A stretch of 64,000 bases of DNA from NCBI GenBank assembly GCA_029887795.1, contig JARXPE010000001.1, positions 65,386 through 129,385 on the forward strand, in the 5' to 3' direction. A program made the translations under genes and the position numbers. This document shows positions 38,287-47,961 of this stretch, in pieces. The number at the start of each line of letters is the position of its first letter. The stretch's first letter is position 1. The notes under the pieces are model-generated. The model did not search any database, had not been told where the DNA came from, and saw nothing but the letters and a program-made list of their open reading frames with translations. This DNA is from Thermoproteota archaeon (lineage in GTDB: Archaea; Thermoproteota; Methanomethylicia; Methanomethylicales; Methanomethylicaceae).

Positions 38287-39849
38287 GTGGATCGCCCCAA
38301 ATGTAAGGTAATACTTACTAGCGATCGAACCCTCATGAGCAATTACGGTAATTCCCTGTTTTATGGATTTATATCCACGGCACCAAGGGCTTCATTCATC
38401 TCGGAATTCGTTTTTAAGGCAGTTTTCAACAGAGTTCCAGTTGACGAACACGGGAGAGCACTCCTTGCCCCCCAAGGGCTGAGGAGAATAGAGTCCGCAA
38501 TTATCAAGTCGGGCCTACTTAAAAGGGAAGAGGTCGTTGTCACAACTCCTGAGAATATTAAAAAGTTTCTCTCAGAAGAGACCAAGGTCATAGGGATTTC
38601 AACCTTCGATCCTCTCGGTAAGGGTCCAGCTTCAACCACAATTAGCGGTCCTTTCGGGATCGTTCATGAAGAGCCATTTAACGCCTACTACTTCAGAAAA
38701 CTTGTAGGCTCTGAAGCCGTACAGAAGGCGAAACGTCAGGGAGTTCTAATCATGGTAGGGGGACCCGGAGCATGGCAACTTGGCTACGAAGAGATGGAAC
38801 GGATTGGTGTAGATGTCGTTGTAGAAGGCGAGGGGGAGCTTATATTTCCGAAGCTAATCGCGTCAATACTTGAGGGGACTCTGAGGACGCCCGTAAGGAT
38901 AACAGCAGGCTTTGAGGATGCGCCGAAAGCAGAGGACATACCCCCTCTGCTAGGAGCGACCGTGGGAGGGCTTGTTGAAGTATCGAGAGGATGCGGTAGA
39001 GGGTGCGGATTCTGCACCCCCACACTGAGGAGGCTACGCCACAGACCACTCGATGTGATCATTGAGGATGTGAGGACAAACGCTGAAAACGGTCAGACAA
39101 ACGTTTGCCTGCATGCTGAAGATGTCCTTAGATATGGGACGCTGGCCCTTGTTCCAGACCATGAAAAGGTCGTAGCCTTATTTAGGAGAGTGGCTTCGGT
39201 CCCTGGCATAAAAGGTGTTGGAATAAGCCATGCCGAACTGGCATCCATAGCCTCCAGCCCTTCCACCGTTAAAGCAGTTTCAGAGATCTTGGGTCTTGAG
39301 AGGCATGCGTGGCTGGGTTTTCAGACCGGCATAGAGACGGGCAGCACATCGATGATCGAGAGATACATGTGTAGGAAGCCAGCCCCCTTCAAACCGGTGG
39401 AATGGAGGGGTGTTGTGGAGAGTGCATTCGCTATATGTGATGATTATAACTGGATACCTGCGGCTACGTTAATAGTGAATTTGCCCGGCGAGACAGACAA
39501 AGACATTTTGCAGACCATAGATCTTGTAGAGTCCCTGAGGGACTATCGAAGCTTTATAGTGCCACTCCTGTATGTTCCGGCGACTGGGAACGCGACCAAA
39601 CCGATGCGCTTCCTTGAAGATGCCAGATACTACCACTTGGAGCTATACCGCGTTGTCTGGAGGCACAACCTGCGTTGGATGGAAGAGTTGGCGAACGATT
39701 ATTCTAAGAAGAACAGCCCTGCAGTCAAGTTCACGATCCGGAGTGCAATAAAGTTCGTCAAGGGATACCTCAATAGGAAAGTGGAGGAGGTCTTAGAGGA
39801 GGCTTTGCGTTCAAAAGCAAGTCTATATCAGACACCCGAAACCCGGTAG
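38287..39849 (+). CDS. B12-binding-type radical SAM protein
   Basis: VEVSRGCGRGCGFCTPTLRRLRHRP cluster motif; upstream MVGGPGAWQLGYEEMERIGVDVVVEGEGE. Confidence 0.85.
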   Translation: MDRPKCKVILTSDRTLMSNYGNSLFYGFISTAPRASFISEFVFKAVFNRVPVDEHGRALLAPQGLRRIESAIIKSGLLKREEVVVTTPENIKKFLSEETKVIGISTFDPLGKGPASTTISGPFGIVHEEPFNAYYFRKLVGSEAVQKAKRQGVLIMVGGPGAWQLGYEEMERIGVDVVVEGEGELIFPKLIASILEGTLRTPVRITAGFEDAPKAEDIPPLLGATVGGLVEVSRGCGRGCGFCTPTLRRLRHRPLDVIIEDVRTNAENGQTNVCLHAEDVLRYGTLALVPDHEKVVALFRRVASVPGIKGVGISHAELASIASSPSTVKAVSEILGLERHAWLGFQTGIETGSTSMIERYMCRKPAPFKPVEWRGVVESAFAICDDYNWIPAATLIVNLPGETDKDILQTIDLVESLRDYRSFIVPLLYVPATGNATKPMRFLEDARYYHLELYRVVWRHNLRWMEELANDYSKKNSPAVKFTIRSAIKFVKGYLNRKVEEVLEEALRSKASLYQTPETR

Positions 39850-39953
39850 TTAGGAAAAAGAGCTCAGGCATTGATAATACGCATGTATTGATGATATAAA
39901 ATATGCGCAAAAATCATATACTCCTTGGAATTTTAGAGATTGGGGGTTAAAGT

Positions 39954-40970
39954 TTGGGTAAGAAGTACAGGATAGCAGTAATCACTGGAGATGGCATAGG
40001 ACCTGAGATAACTGAGGCAGCCATCTACGCGCTGAACTATGTCGGTTTAGAGTTTGAGTTCATTAAGGTCGAGGCGGGGCTGGGCGCTTGGCAAAAGTAC
40101 GGGAACCAGCTTCCAGAGGAAACAGTCAACATAATAAAATCATCAGACGCGTGTCTTAAGGGTCCGACGCAGACTCCACCAGGACCAGGAACCTTCAAGA
40201 GCGCCACTGTAACGCTGAGGCAAATGCTCGACCTATACGCGAATGTTAGACCTTTCAGAAACCATCCCGGAGTACAATCCGTCCATAAAGGGGTCGATCT
40301 CATAATAGTTAGAGAGAACACCGAGGGGATGTATCGGGGGCTTGAGTATAATCTTGGAGACTCCGCCATCGGTATAAGGACTATAACGAGGAAAGGATCA
40401 GAGAGGATTGCTAGGTTTGCGTTCACTCTCGCTAGGAGGGAGAAGAGAAGGAAAGTCACGGTAGTCCACAAGGCGAATGTTTTGAAGGAGACCTGTGGGC
40501 TCTTCAGGAACGTCTGCGCAGAGGTCGCGAAAGATTATCCGGACGTAGTTTTTGAGGAGATGCACGTAGACGCCGCTGCGATGAGGATTGCGATGAAACC
40601 ACAGGATTTGGACGTGATTGTAACCACCAACCTATTCGGGGACATCCTGTCCGATGAGGCGGCAGGAGTGGTGGGAGGGCTAGGTATAGCACCAAGTGCG
40701 AATATTGGCGATAAGTATGCATTCTTTGAGGCTATACACGGTACCGCTCCAAAGCACGCCGGCAAGGGGGATGCTAATCCTGCGGCGATAATGCTCTCAG
40801 CTGCCATGATGTTAAGGTATCTAGGAGAGGTGGATGCTGGTAACAGGTTCGAGGCGGCCATAGACGCAGTTTTGGCAGAAGGTAAGAGTGTGACCAAGGA
40901 TCTGGGAGGAAGTGCGGGCACTATGGACTTTGCCAAGGCTGTTGTAGACAAACTTACTAAAGTGCAATAG
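39954..40970 (+). CDS. isocitrate/homoisocitrate/3-isopropylmalate dehydrogenase family
   Basis: VITGDGIGPEITEAA, ATVTLRQMLDLYANVRP, VRENTEGMYRG, NLFGDILSDEAAG. Confidence 0.9.
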   Translation: MGKKYRIAVITGDGIGPEITEAAIYALNYVGLEFEFIKVEAGLGAWQKYGNQLPEETVNIIKSSDACLKGPTQTPPGPGTFKSATVTLRQMLDLYANVRPFRNHPGVQSVHKGVDLIIVRENTEGMYRGLEYNLGDSAIGIRTITRKGSERIARFAFTLARREKRRKVTVVHKANVLKETCGLFRNVCAEVAKDYPDVVFEEMHVDAAAMRIAMKPQDLDVIVTTNLFGDILSDEAAGVVGGLGIAPSANIGDKYAFFEAIHGTAPKHAGKGDANPAAIMLSAAMMLRYLGEVDAGNRFEAAIDAVLAEGKSVTKDLGGSAGTMDFAKAVVDKLTKVQ

Positions 40971-41158
40971 AAGTGTTCCCAATATGGACGGAGCGTGTTC
41001 TGCTCCTTGCCTTGGCTCACTTTTAATCATACATTGAGAATTTCTCATTATTCGTGATTTTTTAATTCTGAATTTTCCATAATTGTTATTTTAATTTTAA
41101 ATGAATTTGTCGCGAATGCCGAGAACCTAAAAATAAATATACTACCTCAAAATTTACT

Positions 41159-41836
41159 TTGAGAAGGGTTCGTTTGAAAAACTTTCCTAACGTCAAAGTT
41201 GTGGACCATCCTCTGGCCCAAGAGATTCTTACAACTTTGAGGGACAAGAACACAGGACAGATAGCCTTCAGAAAAGGTCTGGTGAAGCTTGGACGCCTTA
41301 TCGCACTGGAGATAGCAAGGACAATGGACTACCAAGAAGTCGAGGTCGAGACGCCAACAGGTATGAAGGCTAAAGGGATAAAACTCGCGGACGCGGAGCA
41401 TGTGATGATCGTGAATGTCCTTAGAGCGGCAGTCCCATTTGTGGAGGGTATGTTGAAGATCTTCCCTGCGGCGAGACAGAGTATAATCAGCGCAAAGAGG
41501 ATAGAGGAGGGGATAGCCGCTCCTAACTACAATTTCAGGATAGAACGGAATTACAGCAAAATATCGAAGATATATCCCAACGATACTCTGATAGTGGCGG
41601 ATCCGATGCTGGCTTCAGGTTGCACTCTTCTCGCGGTTTTGGACGAGGTCACCAGAGACAATCATCCAAAGAGATCGGTAGTTGCCACAGTGATATGTGC
41701 GCCCTTGGGGATTCAGCGCATTAGAGACAAATACCCGAATATTGAGATCTTCACTGTGGCCGTCGACGAAGGATTAAATGATCACGGTTACATTCTGCCA
41801 GGACTAGGGGACGCAGGAGACAGGGCTTTTGGGTAA
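41159..41836 (+). CDS. upp: uracil phosphoribosyltransferase
   Basis: VNVLRAAVPFVEGM, VADPMLASGCTLLAVLD, GLGDAGDRAFG end. Confidence 0.9.
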   Translation: MRRVRLKNFPNVKVVDHPLAQEILTTLRDKNTGQIAFRKGLVKLGRLIALEIARTMDYQEVEVETPTGMKAKGIKLADAEHVMIVNVLRAAVPFVEGMLKIFPAARQSIISAKRIEEGIAAPNYNFRIERNYSKISKIYPNDTLIVADPMLASGCTLLAVLDEVTRDNHPKRSVVATVICAPLGIQRIRDKYPNIEIFTVAVDEGLNDHGYILPGLGDAGDRAFG

Positions 41837-41917
41837 AAAGTCCGGCTTTAGCCCCATCCATTTTTATAAGGTATTTTTGACAAGGTTTATTATTAAGATA
41901 GACTGTTTATCCTACCC

Positions 41918-42085
41918 ATGATTGACAAAAAAGTTTTTCTTTTATTTTCAGCCTTGGTTGTACTTCTAATGTACTTCATTCCTTACGGAGTGTTAAGTGG
42001 GGTCGAGGGACCACTAACTTTCATTTTCTGGACTGGAATATCGGTAGCATATCTGATATTTGTTGCGATTTCCATGCGGAGGTAA
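41918..42085 (+). CDS. small membrane protein preceding SSS symporter (DUF3311/DUF485-like arrangement)
   Basis: Unlisted ORF: MIDKKVFLLFSALVVLLMYFIPYGVLSGVEGPLTFIFWTGISVAYLIFVAISMRR-stop; ends just before the SSS ATG at 42090. Confidence 0.7.
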   Translation: MIDKKVFLLFSALVVLLMYFIPYGVLSGVEGPLTFIFWTGISVAYLIFVAISMRR

Positions 42086-42089
42086 AGAG

Positions 42090-43541
42090 ATGGACCAGCT
42101 CTCAGTTTACATATCAATATTAATATACCTTATAGCAGGGAGTGCTATAGCGCTATTCTCAAAAAAATTCCTAAAGAAGGACTTCAAGGATTTTTACACA
42201 GCTAGTGGAAGATTCGGTACGCTACTTGCAACGCTATCTTATGCAGCCACCACATACAGCGCATTTATGTTCATAGGGCTCGTGGGGCTTGCCTACAGCA
42301 CTGGTGTTGGGGCGCTAGGATTCGAGCTTGTCTATTTTGTTGGGACTCTAATTCTGCTCTATTTTATCGCTCCGAGATATTGGAAGATCCATAAGAGATA
42401 CGGGTACGTCTCACCTGCCGAGGTTTTGAGCGCACGCTATGGAAGCAAAACGGTGGGCGCAACGGTGACACTTTTGGCGCTAGTGTCGCTCATACCCTAC
42501 GCTTCCTCTCAAGTTATAGGGGTGGCTATGGCTGCGGAGGGCGCAAGCGGAGGAGCGATACCTTATGTTTCAGCCGTTATAATCGCTATTGCAGTGGCGC
42601 TCCTCTGGTCGCTGATAGCAGGGATATGGAGTGTCGGGTGGACAGACGTCTTTCAGGGCCTGATAATGTTGTTCACAGGATTTTTGATGGTGTTGTGGGT
42701 TTATTCATGGGGTTACGCAGGCAGGGGTTTTGATTTTGCACTATTAGGGTCGTTGTCCTACGTGCCAAATCAATACTGGTCATTTTCTACGTTCCTTAAT
42801 ATGACTATCCCTTGGTTCTTCTTCGCGGTTACCAACCCGCAGGTCGTGCAAAGGCTATTCTCCCCCAAGGACCCTAAGACTCTCAAATCCATGATCATTT
42901 GGTTTGGGGCGTACGGACTACTCTTCACAGTATTGGTGACTCTCTTGGGACTCATGCTCAGGGGGCTCACATTTGACGGCTCGTTTCCTCCGATCTCTTA
43001 CAGGGACTCGGTAACCCCAACCCTACTAGGAATGGCGCCATTGTGGATCGGAGTATTTGGCCTAGTGGCGGTACTGGCAGCCTCTGTATCAACCATAGAC
43101 GGGATTCTGTTAACTTTGAGTTCCATGGCGGCAAGGGATATATATGAAAGTTATAGACCCGGAATGGCCCGGCTCAAGCTCTTTGTCGGGAGAGCTACAC
43201 TAGGGGTTTTGGCACTGGCATGCACTGTATTTGCGTTGGCTAGACCTGGCTTCATCGTCGATCTGGCTGTGCTCTCCTCTTCCCTTCTACTCCCCCAAGC
43301 ACCCGTAGTGATCGGAATGTTCGTATGGAATAGGGGGGGCAAAGCGTCTGCCACATTCACTTTGGTCTCAGGTTTTTTAGTAGCCATTATATTGTACTTC
43401 ACTAAAATGGCGCCTCTTGGACTCCCCATGAATGTATGGACGATCATTGTATCGACGTTAGTTTACATTTTAATAGGTCATTTTGAAAGAGGACCGCAAG
43501 GGATAGAGGTGTTTTTAGGGATAGAGGGCGAAGAGTTTTGA
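42090..43541 (+). CDS. sodium:solute symporter (SSS) family protein
   Basis: FYTASGRFGTLLATLSYAATTYSAFMFIG and full-length polytopic protein. Confidence 0.9.
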   Translation: MDQLSVYISILIYLIAGSAIALFSKKFLKKDFKDFYTASGRFGTLLATLSYAATTYSAFMFIGLVGLAYSTGVGALGFELVYFVGTLILLYFIAPRYWKIHKRYGYVSPAEVLSARYGSKTVGATVTLLALVSLIPYASSQVIGVAMAAEGASGGAIPYVSAVIIAIAVALLWSLIAGIWSVGWTDVFQGLIMLFTGFLMVLWVYSWGYAGRGFDFALLGSLSYVPNQYWSFSTFLNMTIPWFFFAVTNPQVVQRLFSPKDPKTLKSMIIWFGAYGLLFTVLVTLLGLMLRGLTFDGSFPPISYRDSVTPTLLGMAPLWIGVFGLVAVLAASVSTIDGILLTLSSMAARDIYESYRPGMARLKLFVGRATLGVLALACTVFALARPGFIVDLAVLSSSLLLPQAPVVIGMFVWNRGGKASATFTLVSGFLVAIILYFTKMAPLGLPMNVWTIIVSTLVYILIGHFERGPQGIEVFLGIEGEEF

Positions 43542-43915
43542 TAGAGAAGGTATATGTAAACAGAGAGGCACTCTCCCTATTCTTGGAGATCTGCAAGGAC
43601 GTGCATCCCAGAGAGAACATCATGTTGATCAGGGGCAAGATTAGGGGAGGTTCTGCGGATGTGACGGAATTTCTCATACCACCATTCTCAACTTATGGTG
43701 AGGGGTTCTCTGGTTTCCCTACACATATGATCCCGTTTGATCTGAGCATAATCGGAATAGCCCATTCTCATCCGAGTGGGAGTTGCGCCCCGTCTACCGA
43801 AGATCTTAACAACTTTTATGGAAGGATAATGATAATTGCCGCCTATCCGTACGACGAATGGAATTTAGGCATATACAACAGCAAAGCACAAAAGGTACCT
43901 TATGAGATAAAGTAG
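43538..43915 (+). CDS. JAMM/MPN+ metalloprotease-like protein
   Basis: IGIAHSHPSGSCAPSTEDLNNF (HxHPxG..S..D); overlaps the preceding SSS stop. Confidence 0.85.
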   Translation: MIEKVYVNREALSLFLEICKDVHPRENIMLIRGKIRGGSADVTEFLIPPFSTYGEGFSGFPTHMIPFDLSIIGIAHSHPSGSCAPSTEDLNNFYGRIMIIAAYPYDEWNLGIYNSKAQKVPYEIK

Positions 43916-43927
43916 AGGAGATAGCAT

Positions 43928-44920
43928 TTGCGCTCAAAGCAGAATTTTAACGCCATAAGTGCCGCGTTCATAGTAAGTGCTTCTATAAATATTGTATATA
44001 CTTTAATAGTAAGCTACAACGAACCACAAGGATTTTGTGGACCAGAAGGAGTATTGCTCGTTCAGTCGCCATTATTAATGCTTATGCCTTTGAACTACCT
44101 ATTTATGCTGACAGGGGTAACAGGACTTTTAAGTCCGTATGTAAGGGGTTTGATGAAGAGAGGGTTTTCGAGGTTAGACCTCAAGAGGCTCTTCTTGGGG
44201 ATGGTTGCGGCGGGAGGGTCCGTCTATTCAGGAGGCAACAAGTATTGTATAAGGTTCTATGGTAAAGATCTGGTGCTCCATACGATCTTTGCGGACCTTG
44301 CGTATGTGATCTATAACATTAGACCTGGAACGACGTGTGCGCGGGGGAGTTATGTCACCCAACTCTATTGTAAAGAGGCGGTCAGGGAGCTCAGAGAGTT
44401 CTCTCCTGAATTTGAGACTCGCTGTGGAGGGGAGCCCTCCCTTTCTTTCGTTCTAGAGGGAGCATCAGACGTTAAGATCGAGGCGTCAAGGGTTTTAATG
44501 TCCACGGGTGGCTGGATCTCTTGTTCCTTCGTCAATACCACTTGTGGTCTAAGAGCCTATCCAAGGCTCGGTGTCGGAGCTGCCCTGCCAAGCAACATGC
44601 TGTCTGACTATTCGAAACTGATGTCTGATGTCGGTTTAAAATTTAATATTTACCAAGATAAGAGATACGGCTGTAAGGGGTACCTAGCAACGCCAGATTT
44701 GATAACTATTAGGGGATTCTTTGACTTGGGCGGATTTTTGGAAGGTACCAAAGTCAAGAGAGGAGAGTTTGCAGGTATGGAAAAGAACAGCCTACTCGCT
44801 TCTCTGATCCAGGCGACAAGTCTTAGATTCTCCTCAAGAGGGGAGGCCATAAAGAAGATAAGAGAGCTCGGCTACGATGATGAGTTAAAGGTTTACTTGA
44901 ACAGACTAATGCTTGGCTAA
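43928..44920 (+). CDS. LAGLIDADG-like domain protein with N-terminal TM segments
   Basis: Two hydrophobic segments, then LKRLFLGMVAAGGSVYSGG and a second ASRVLMSTGGWISCSF motif; C-terminal IRGFFDLGGFLEG. Confidence 0.6.
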   Translation: MRSKQNFNAISAAFIVSASINIVYTLIVSYNEPQGFCGPEGVLLVQSPLLMLMPLNYLFMLTGVTGLLSPYVRGLMKRGFSRLDLKRLFLGMVAAGGSVYSGGNKYCIRFYGKDLVLHTIFADLAYVIYNIRPGTTCARGSYVTQLYCKEAVRELREFSPEFETRCGGEPSLSFVLEGASDVKIEASRVLMSTGGWISCSFVNTTCGLRAYPRLGVGAALPSNMLSDYSKLMSDVGLKFNIYQDKRYGCKGYLATPDLITIRGFFDLGGFLEGTKVKRGEFAGMEKNSLLASLIQATSLRFSSRGEAIKKIRELGYDDELKVYLNRLMLG

Positions 44921-44930
44921 GGAGGAGCGA

Positions 44931-45419
44931 ATGTTGAAGAACCTCTGGGCACCATGGAGACTGGCTTTTATTGTTGAAGAAAAGAAAGACGTATGTATCT
45001 TTTGTGAAAAACCCAAAGAGAATGACGATGATAAGAATCTAATTTTTGCGAGGGGAGGCAGTGTCTTCGGCATGCTGAACAAATACCCTTACAACGCCGG
45101 TCACCTCATGATAGCACCCTACAGACACATAAAAAATATTGAGGACTTAGAAGAAGGGGAATGGAAGGAGATATTTGAGCTTCTTAGGGACAGCATGAAT
45201 GTTCTGAAGAGGACAATGTCTCCGGAGGGGTTCAACATAGGCTTCAATGTGGGCAGGGCAGCTGGCGCAGGGTACGATCATATCCACTTGCACGTGGTGC
45301 CCAGGTGGAACGGAGACACAAACTTTATGCCAGTCTTGTCTGACACTAAGGTAATACCAGAACATTTAGAAGAAACCTACAGGAAGATCCGAGATGGTAT
45401 CAGAGCCCTAAAGCCATAA
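44931..45419 (+). CDS. HIT family protein
   Basis: CIFCEK..LIFARGGSVFGMLNKYPYNAGHLMIAPYRH..GYDHIHLHVVPRW; AGGAGG upstream of ATG 44931. Confidence 0.95.
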   Translation: MLKNLWAPWRLAFIVEEKKDVCIFCEKPKENDDDKNLIFARGGSVFGMLNKYPYNAGHLMIAPYRHIKNIEDLEEGEWKEIFELLRDSMNVLKRTMSPEGFNIGFNVGRAAGAGYDHIHLHVVPRWNGDTNFMPVLSDTKVIPEHLEETYRKIRDGIRALKP

Positions 45420-47340
45420 GGACCCTGATTCCAACGCTACCAATAAAAATTGCCAAGGTTACATCCATCAGGGTGATTGCTAACGCATTCTTTAAACCAT
45501 ATTCTTTGATCAGTGCAGAGAGGGTTGCTACGCATGGTATGTAAAGGACCATAACGAGGGTGAAGGCAATCATTTGGGCAGGTGTCATGAAGGTGGAGAA
45601 GTCGGTTGTGCCAACATAGGTGGCCAACATTATCAAGGCCAGCTCCTTCCTTAGAAAGCCGAATATGAAGGCTATGCCCGTGGCAACGGGCAATCCCAAT
45701 AATCCAACGGTCACTGGTGAGATTGCATTAACTATCAGACCAACTAAATTAAGAGACGAGGCCAATGAGACGACGAAGGATCCGAGGACTATCAACGGCA
45801 AAGCAATGTAAACAAAGTCCTTGGTCTTTATCCATGTCTTCTTCAAGACTAAAGTGATATTAAGCATCCTGAGTGGCGGCATCTCCATGATGAGACCAAC
45901 GGGTTCCTCGGGAAGCACTTTAAACAGTAGTTTGCCAATCAAAAAGACTATGAGGAGATCAAGGGCGTATATTGATAAGGCTACAAGAGGACCCAAATAT
46001 GACCCCGCAACACCTAGAATTATTACAGTCCTTGCGGAGCAGGGTATTAGCACCACTAATGCTCCTAAGAGGAGGCGCTCTCTCCTAGTTTCCATGATCC
46101 TGCACCCAATACATGCGGGTACGCTACATCCGTACCCCAAGAGCATCGGTATGAATGCCTTGCCATGTAGTCCTATCTTGTGCATCAGTGAGTCTAGGAG
46201 AAATGCGGCTCGTGGCAAATATCCAGTATCCTCCAATATTGATAATAGCAGGTAAAAAAGGGCCACGTAGGGAAGCGCGATGGAGGTCGCCGCACCTAGT
46301 CCAAAGATTACTCCATCAAGTAAGAGTGAGGAAAATATCGGGTCAAATGATTGGAGATGTGGACGAATGCTCTCGATCATCCAAACAAAAAATTCATCTA
46401 TGTAAGCGGAAAGGGAGCTCCCCACGGAGAAGATTAATAGAAATACTCCTGAAAGCGTCAATAAAAGGATTAGGTAGCCAAATACCTTGTGGGACAGTAG
46501 ACCGTCTATACGATCCTCAAGGGTTATAGCAGGCTTTGTGTGGGATATTGTGACTTGCTGTGCGATGCGATGTGAGAGCGCGTATCTCTCAGACGATATT
46601 ATAACTGAAGGAGGCTCTCCATGAAGATCTTCCATAGTTTTCATTATTGAGTTGATCTTTTCCAAGACTTGTGCGTCTTTTAGAAATCGAGATGTTATTA
46701 TCGGATCTCCTTCTAAAACCTTTATTGAGACCCAGTCCAAAGGATAAGGAGACTCAATATTCTGGAAGTGACTCAACACCTGTGATATGTATGCCTCTAC
46801 CTCCCTACCATAAGTCAGGCGGCGACTCTTGGCGGGTCTTGCCAAGACGGCTTCTACAAGTTCAGTTATACCAACGCCAGAAGTGGCGACTATCGGTATT
46901 ACAGGTACGCCCAAGAGCCTTGAGAGTCTATCGTCCCGAACCTCGATTCCTTTTTTGGTTGCTTCGTCGATCATATTTAACGCAACGATAAGGGGCGCAT
47001 TCATCTCCATAAGCTGGATAGTGAGAAAGAGGTTTCTCTCGAGTGCGGTCGCATCAACTACATTGATTATCACATCAGCCTCGCCGGAAAGAATGTAGTC
47101 CCTAGTTACGACCTCCTCTTCTGAGAATGACGTTAGGGAGTAAGTGCCAGGCAGATCAACAACTTTGATCTTTATACCCTTGTAGACCAGTGTGCCCTTC
47201 GCCACTTCCACAGTCTTACCGGGCCAGTTTCCGACCGACTGGTTTAAACCCGTCAGGCTGTTGAATAAAGAACTCTTTCCAACATTGGGGTTCCCCACGA
47301 GCGCTACTGTTATCTCGACTTCCTTGGACGACCTTTCCAT
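45400..47340 (-). CDS. feoB: ferrous iron transport protein B
   Basis: ALVGNPNVGKSSLFNSLTG, VVDLPGTYSLTSFSEEE, C-terminal permease. Confidence 0.95.
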   Translation of the reverse strand: MERSSKEVEITVALVGNPNVGKSSLFNSLTGLNQSVGNWPGKTVEVAKGTLVYKGIKIKVVDLPGTYSLTSFSEEEVVTRDYILSGEADVIINVVDATALERNLFLTIQLMEMNAPLIVALNMIDEATKKGIEVRDDRLSRLLGVPVIPIVATSGVGITELVEAVLARPAKSRRLTYGREVEAYISQVLSHFQNIESPYPLDWVSIKVLEGDPIITSRFLKDAQVLEKINSIMKTMEDLHGEPPSVIISSERYALSHRIAQQVTISHTKPAITLEDRIDGLLSHKVFGYLILLLTLSGVFLLIFSVGSSLSAYIDEFFVWMIESIRPHLQSFDPIFSSLLLDGVIFGLGAATSIALPYVALFYLLLSILEDTGYLPRAAFLLDSLMHKIGLHGKAFIPMLLGYGCSVPACIGCRIMETRRERLLLGALVVLIPCSARTVIILGVAGSYLGPLVALSIYALDLLIVFLIGKLLFKVLPEEPVGLIMEMPPLRMLNITLVLKKTWIKTKDFVYIALPLIVLGSFVVSLASSLNLVGLIVNAISPVTVGLLGLPVATGIAFIFGFLRKELALIMLATYVGTTDFSTFMTPAQMIAFTLVMVLYIPCVATLSALIKEYGLKNALAITLMDVTLAIFIGSVGIRVLMALGL

Positions 47341-47352
47341 TCTTTACCCTCC

Positions 47353-47961
47353 TCATATGGGCTTGACAAGAACCTTTGAGGCAACCCCTCTACCGATGGC
47401 AACTTTCGTGGATCGAACCGAAAGCTCCAAAGGACCTCCCATGGGGGCTCTCCTCAACAATTTCACTACAGTGCCAGGAGTGATTCCAAGGCTGCATAAC
47501 CGCGAGATCAGACCTCTTCCGCCTACCAAGAAGACGACCTCTGCTTCCCTGCCCTCAGGCAACTCGAGGAGGGGCACTAGCTCCTCTATGTGGTAAGGTA
47601 CGGCCTTCAGGCGGCTGTAGAAGTCGTCAATGCAGGATCTATCGATCTTGTGGCATGAGATCCAGTGGTCTACTGAATTGAGGCGTGCGCTCGCATCGCC
47701 ACGGTGTATGATGGAGTCGTGAATGAAACGTTCTCTGTGATTCAGAAGTAGAGACTCGCCCCTATCAGTGATCTTTAATTGACCGCCTTCCTCTTGGAGA
47801 AGTCCATTAGCGATTGCAGAATCAAGCTCCTTTTCATGAAAGCCAGATTTTGTTACATCCTCCCTAGTGACAGTCCCTAGTTTTGACTTCAGTTTGCAGA
47901 AAGCCTCAAGTAACTCCTCCAGCAACTGATCATCCCTCCGATATAGGGATCGGCTTTCCAT
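47353..47961 (-). CDS. DtxR-type/wHTH protein with C-terminal FeoA-like domain
   Basis: C-terminal GGRGLISRLCSLGITPGTVVKLLRRAPMGGPLELSVRSTKVAIGRGVASKVLV; start set at internal Met. Confidence 0.75.
   Translation of the reverse strand: MESRSLYRRDDQLLEELLEAFCKLKSKLGTVTREDVTKSGFHEKELDSAIANGLLQEEGGQLKITDRGESLLLNHRERFIHDSIIHRGDASARLNSVDHWISCHKIDRSCIDDFYSRLKAVPYHIEELVPLLELPEGREAEVVFLVGGRGLISRLCSLGITPGTVVKLLRRAPMGGPLELSVRSTKVAIGRGVASKVLVKPI

Noticed and set aside
40535-41020. 161-aa minus-strand ORF opposite the dehydrogenase gene
   Set aside because: Antisense shadow ORF of a strongly supported gene; Ser/Pro-rich composition
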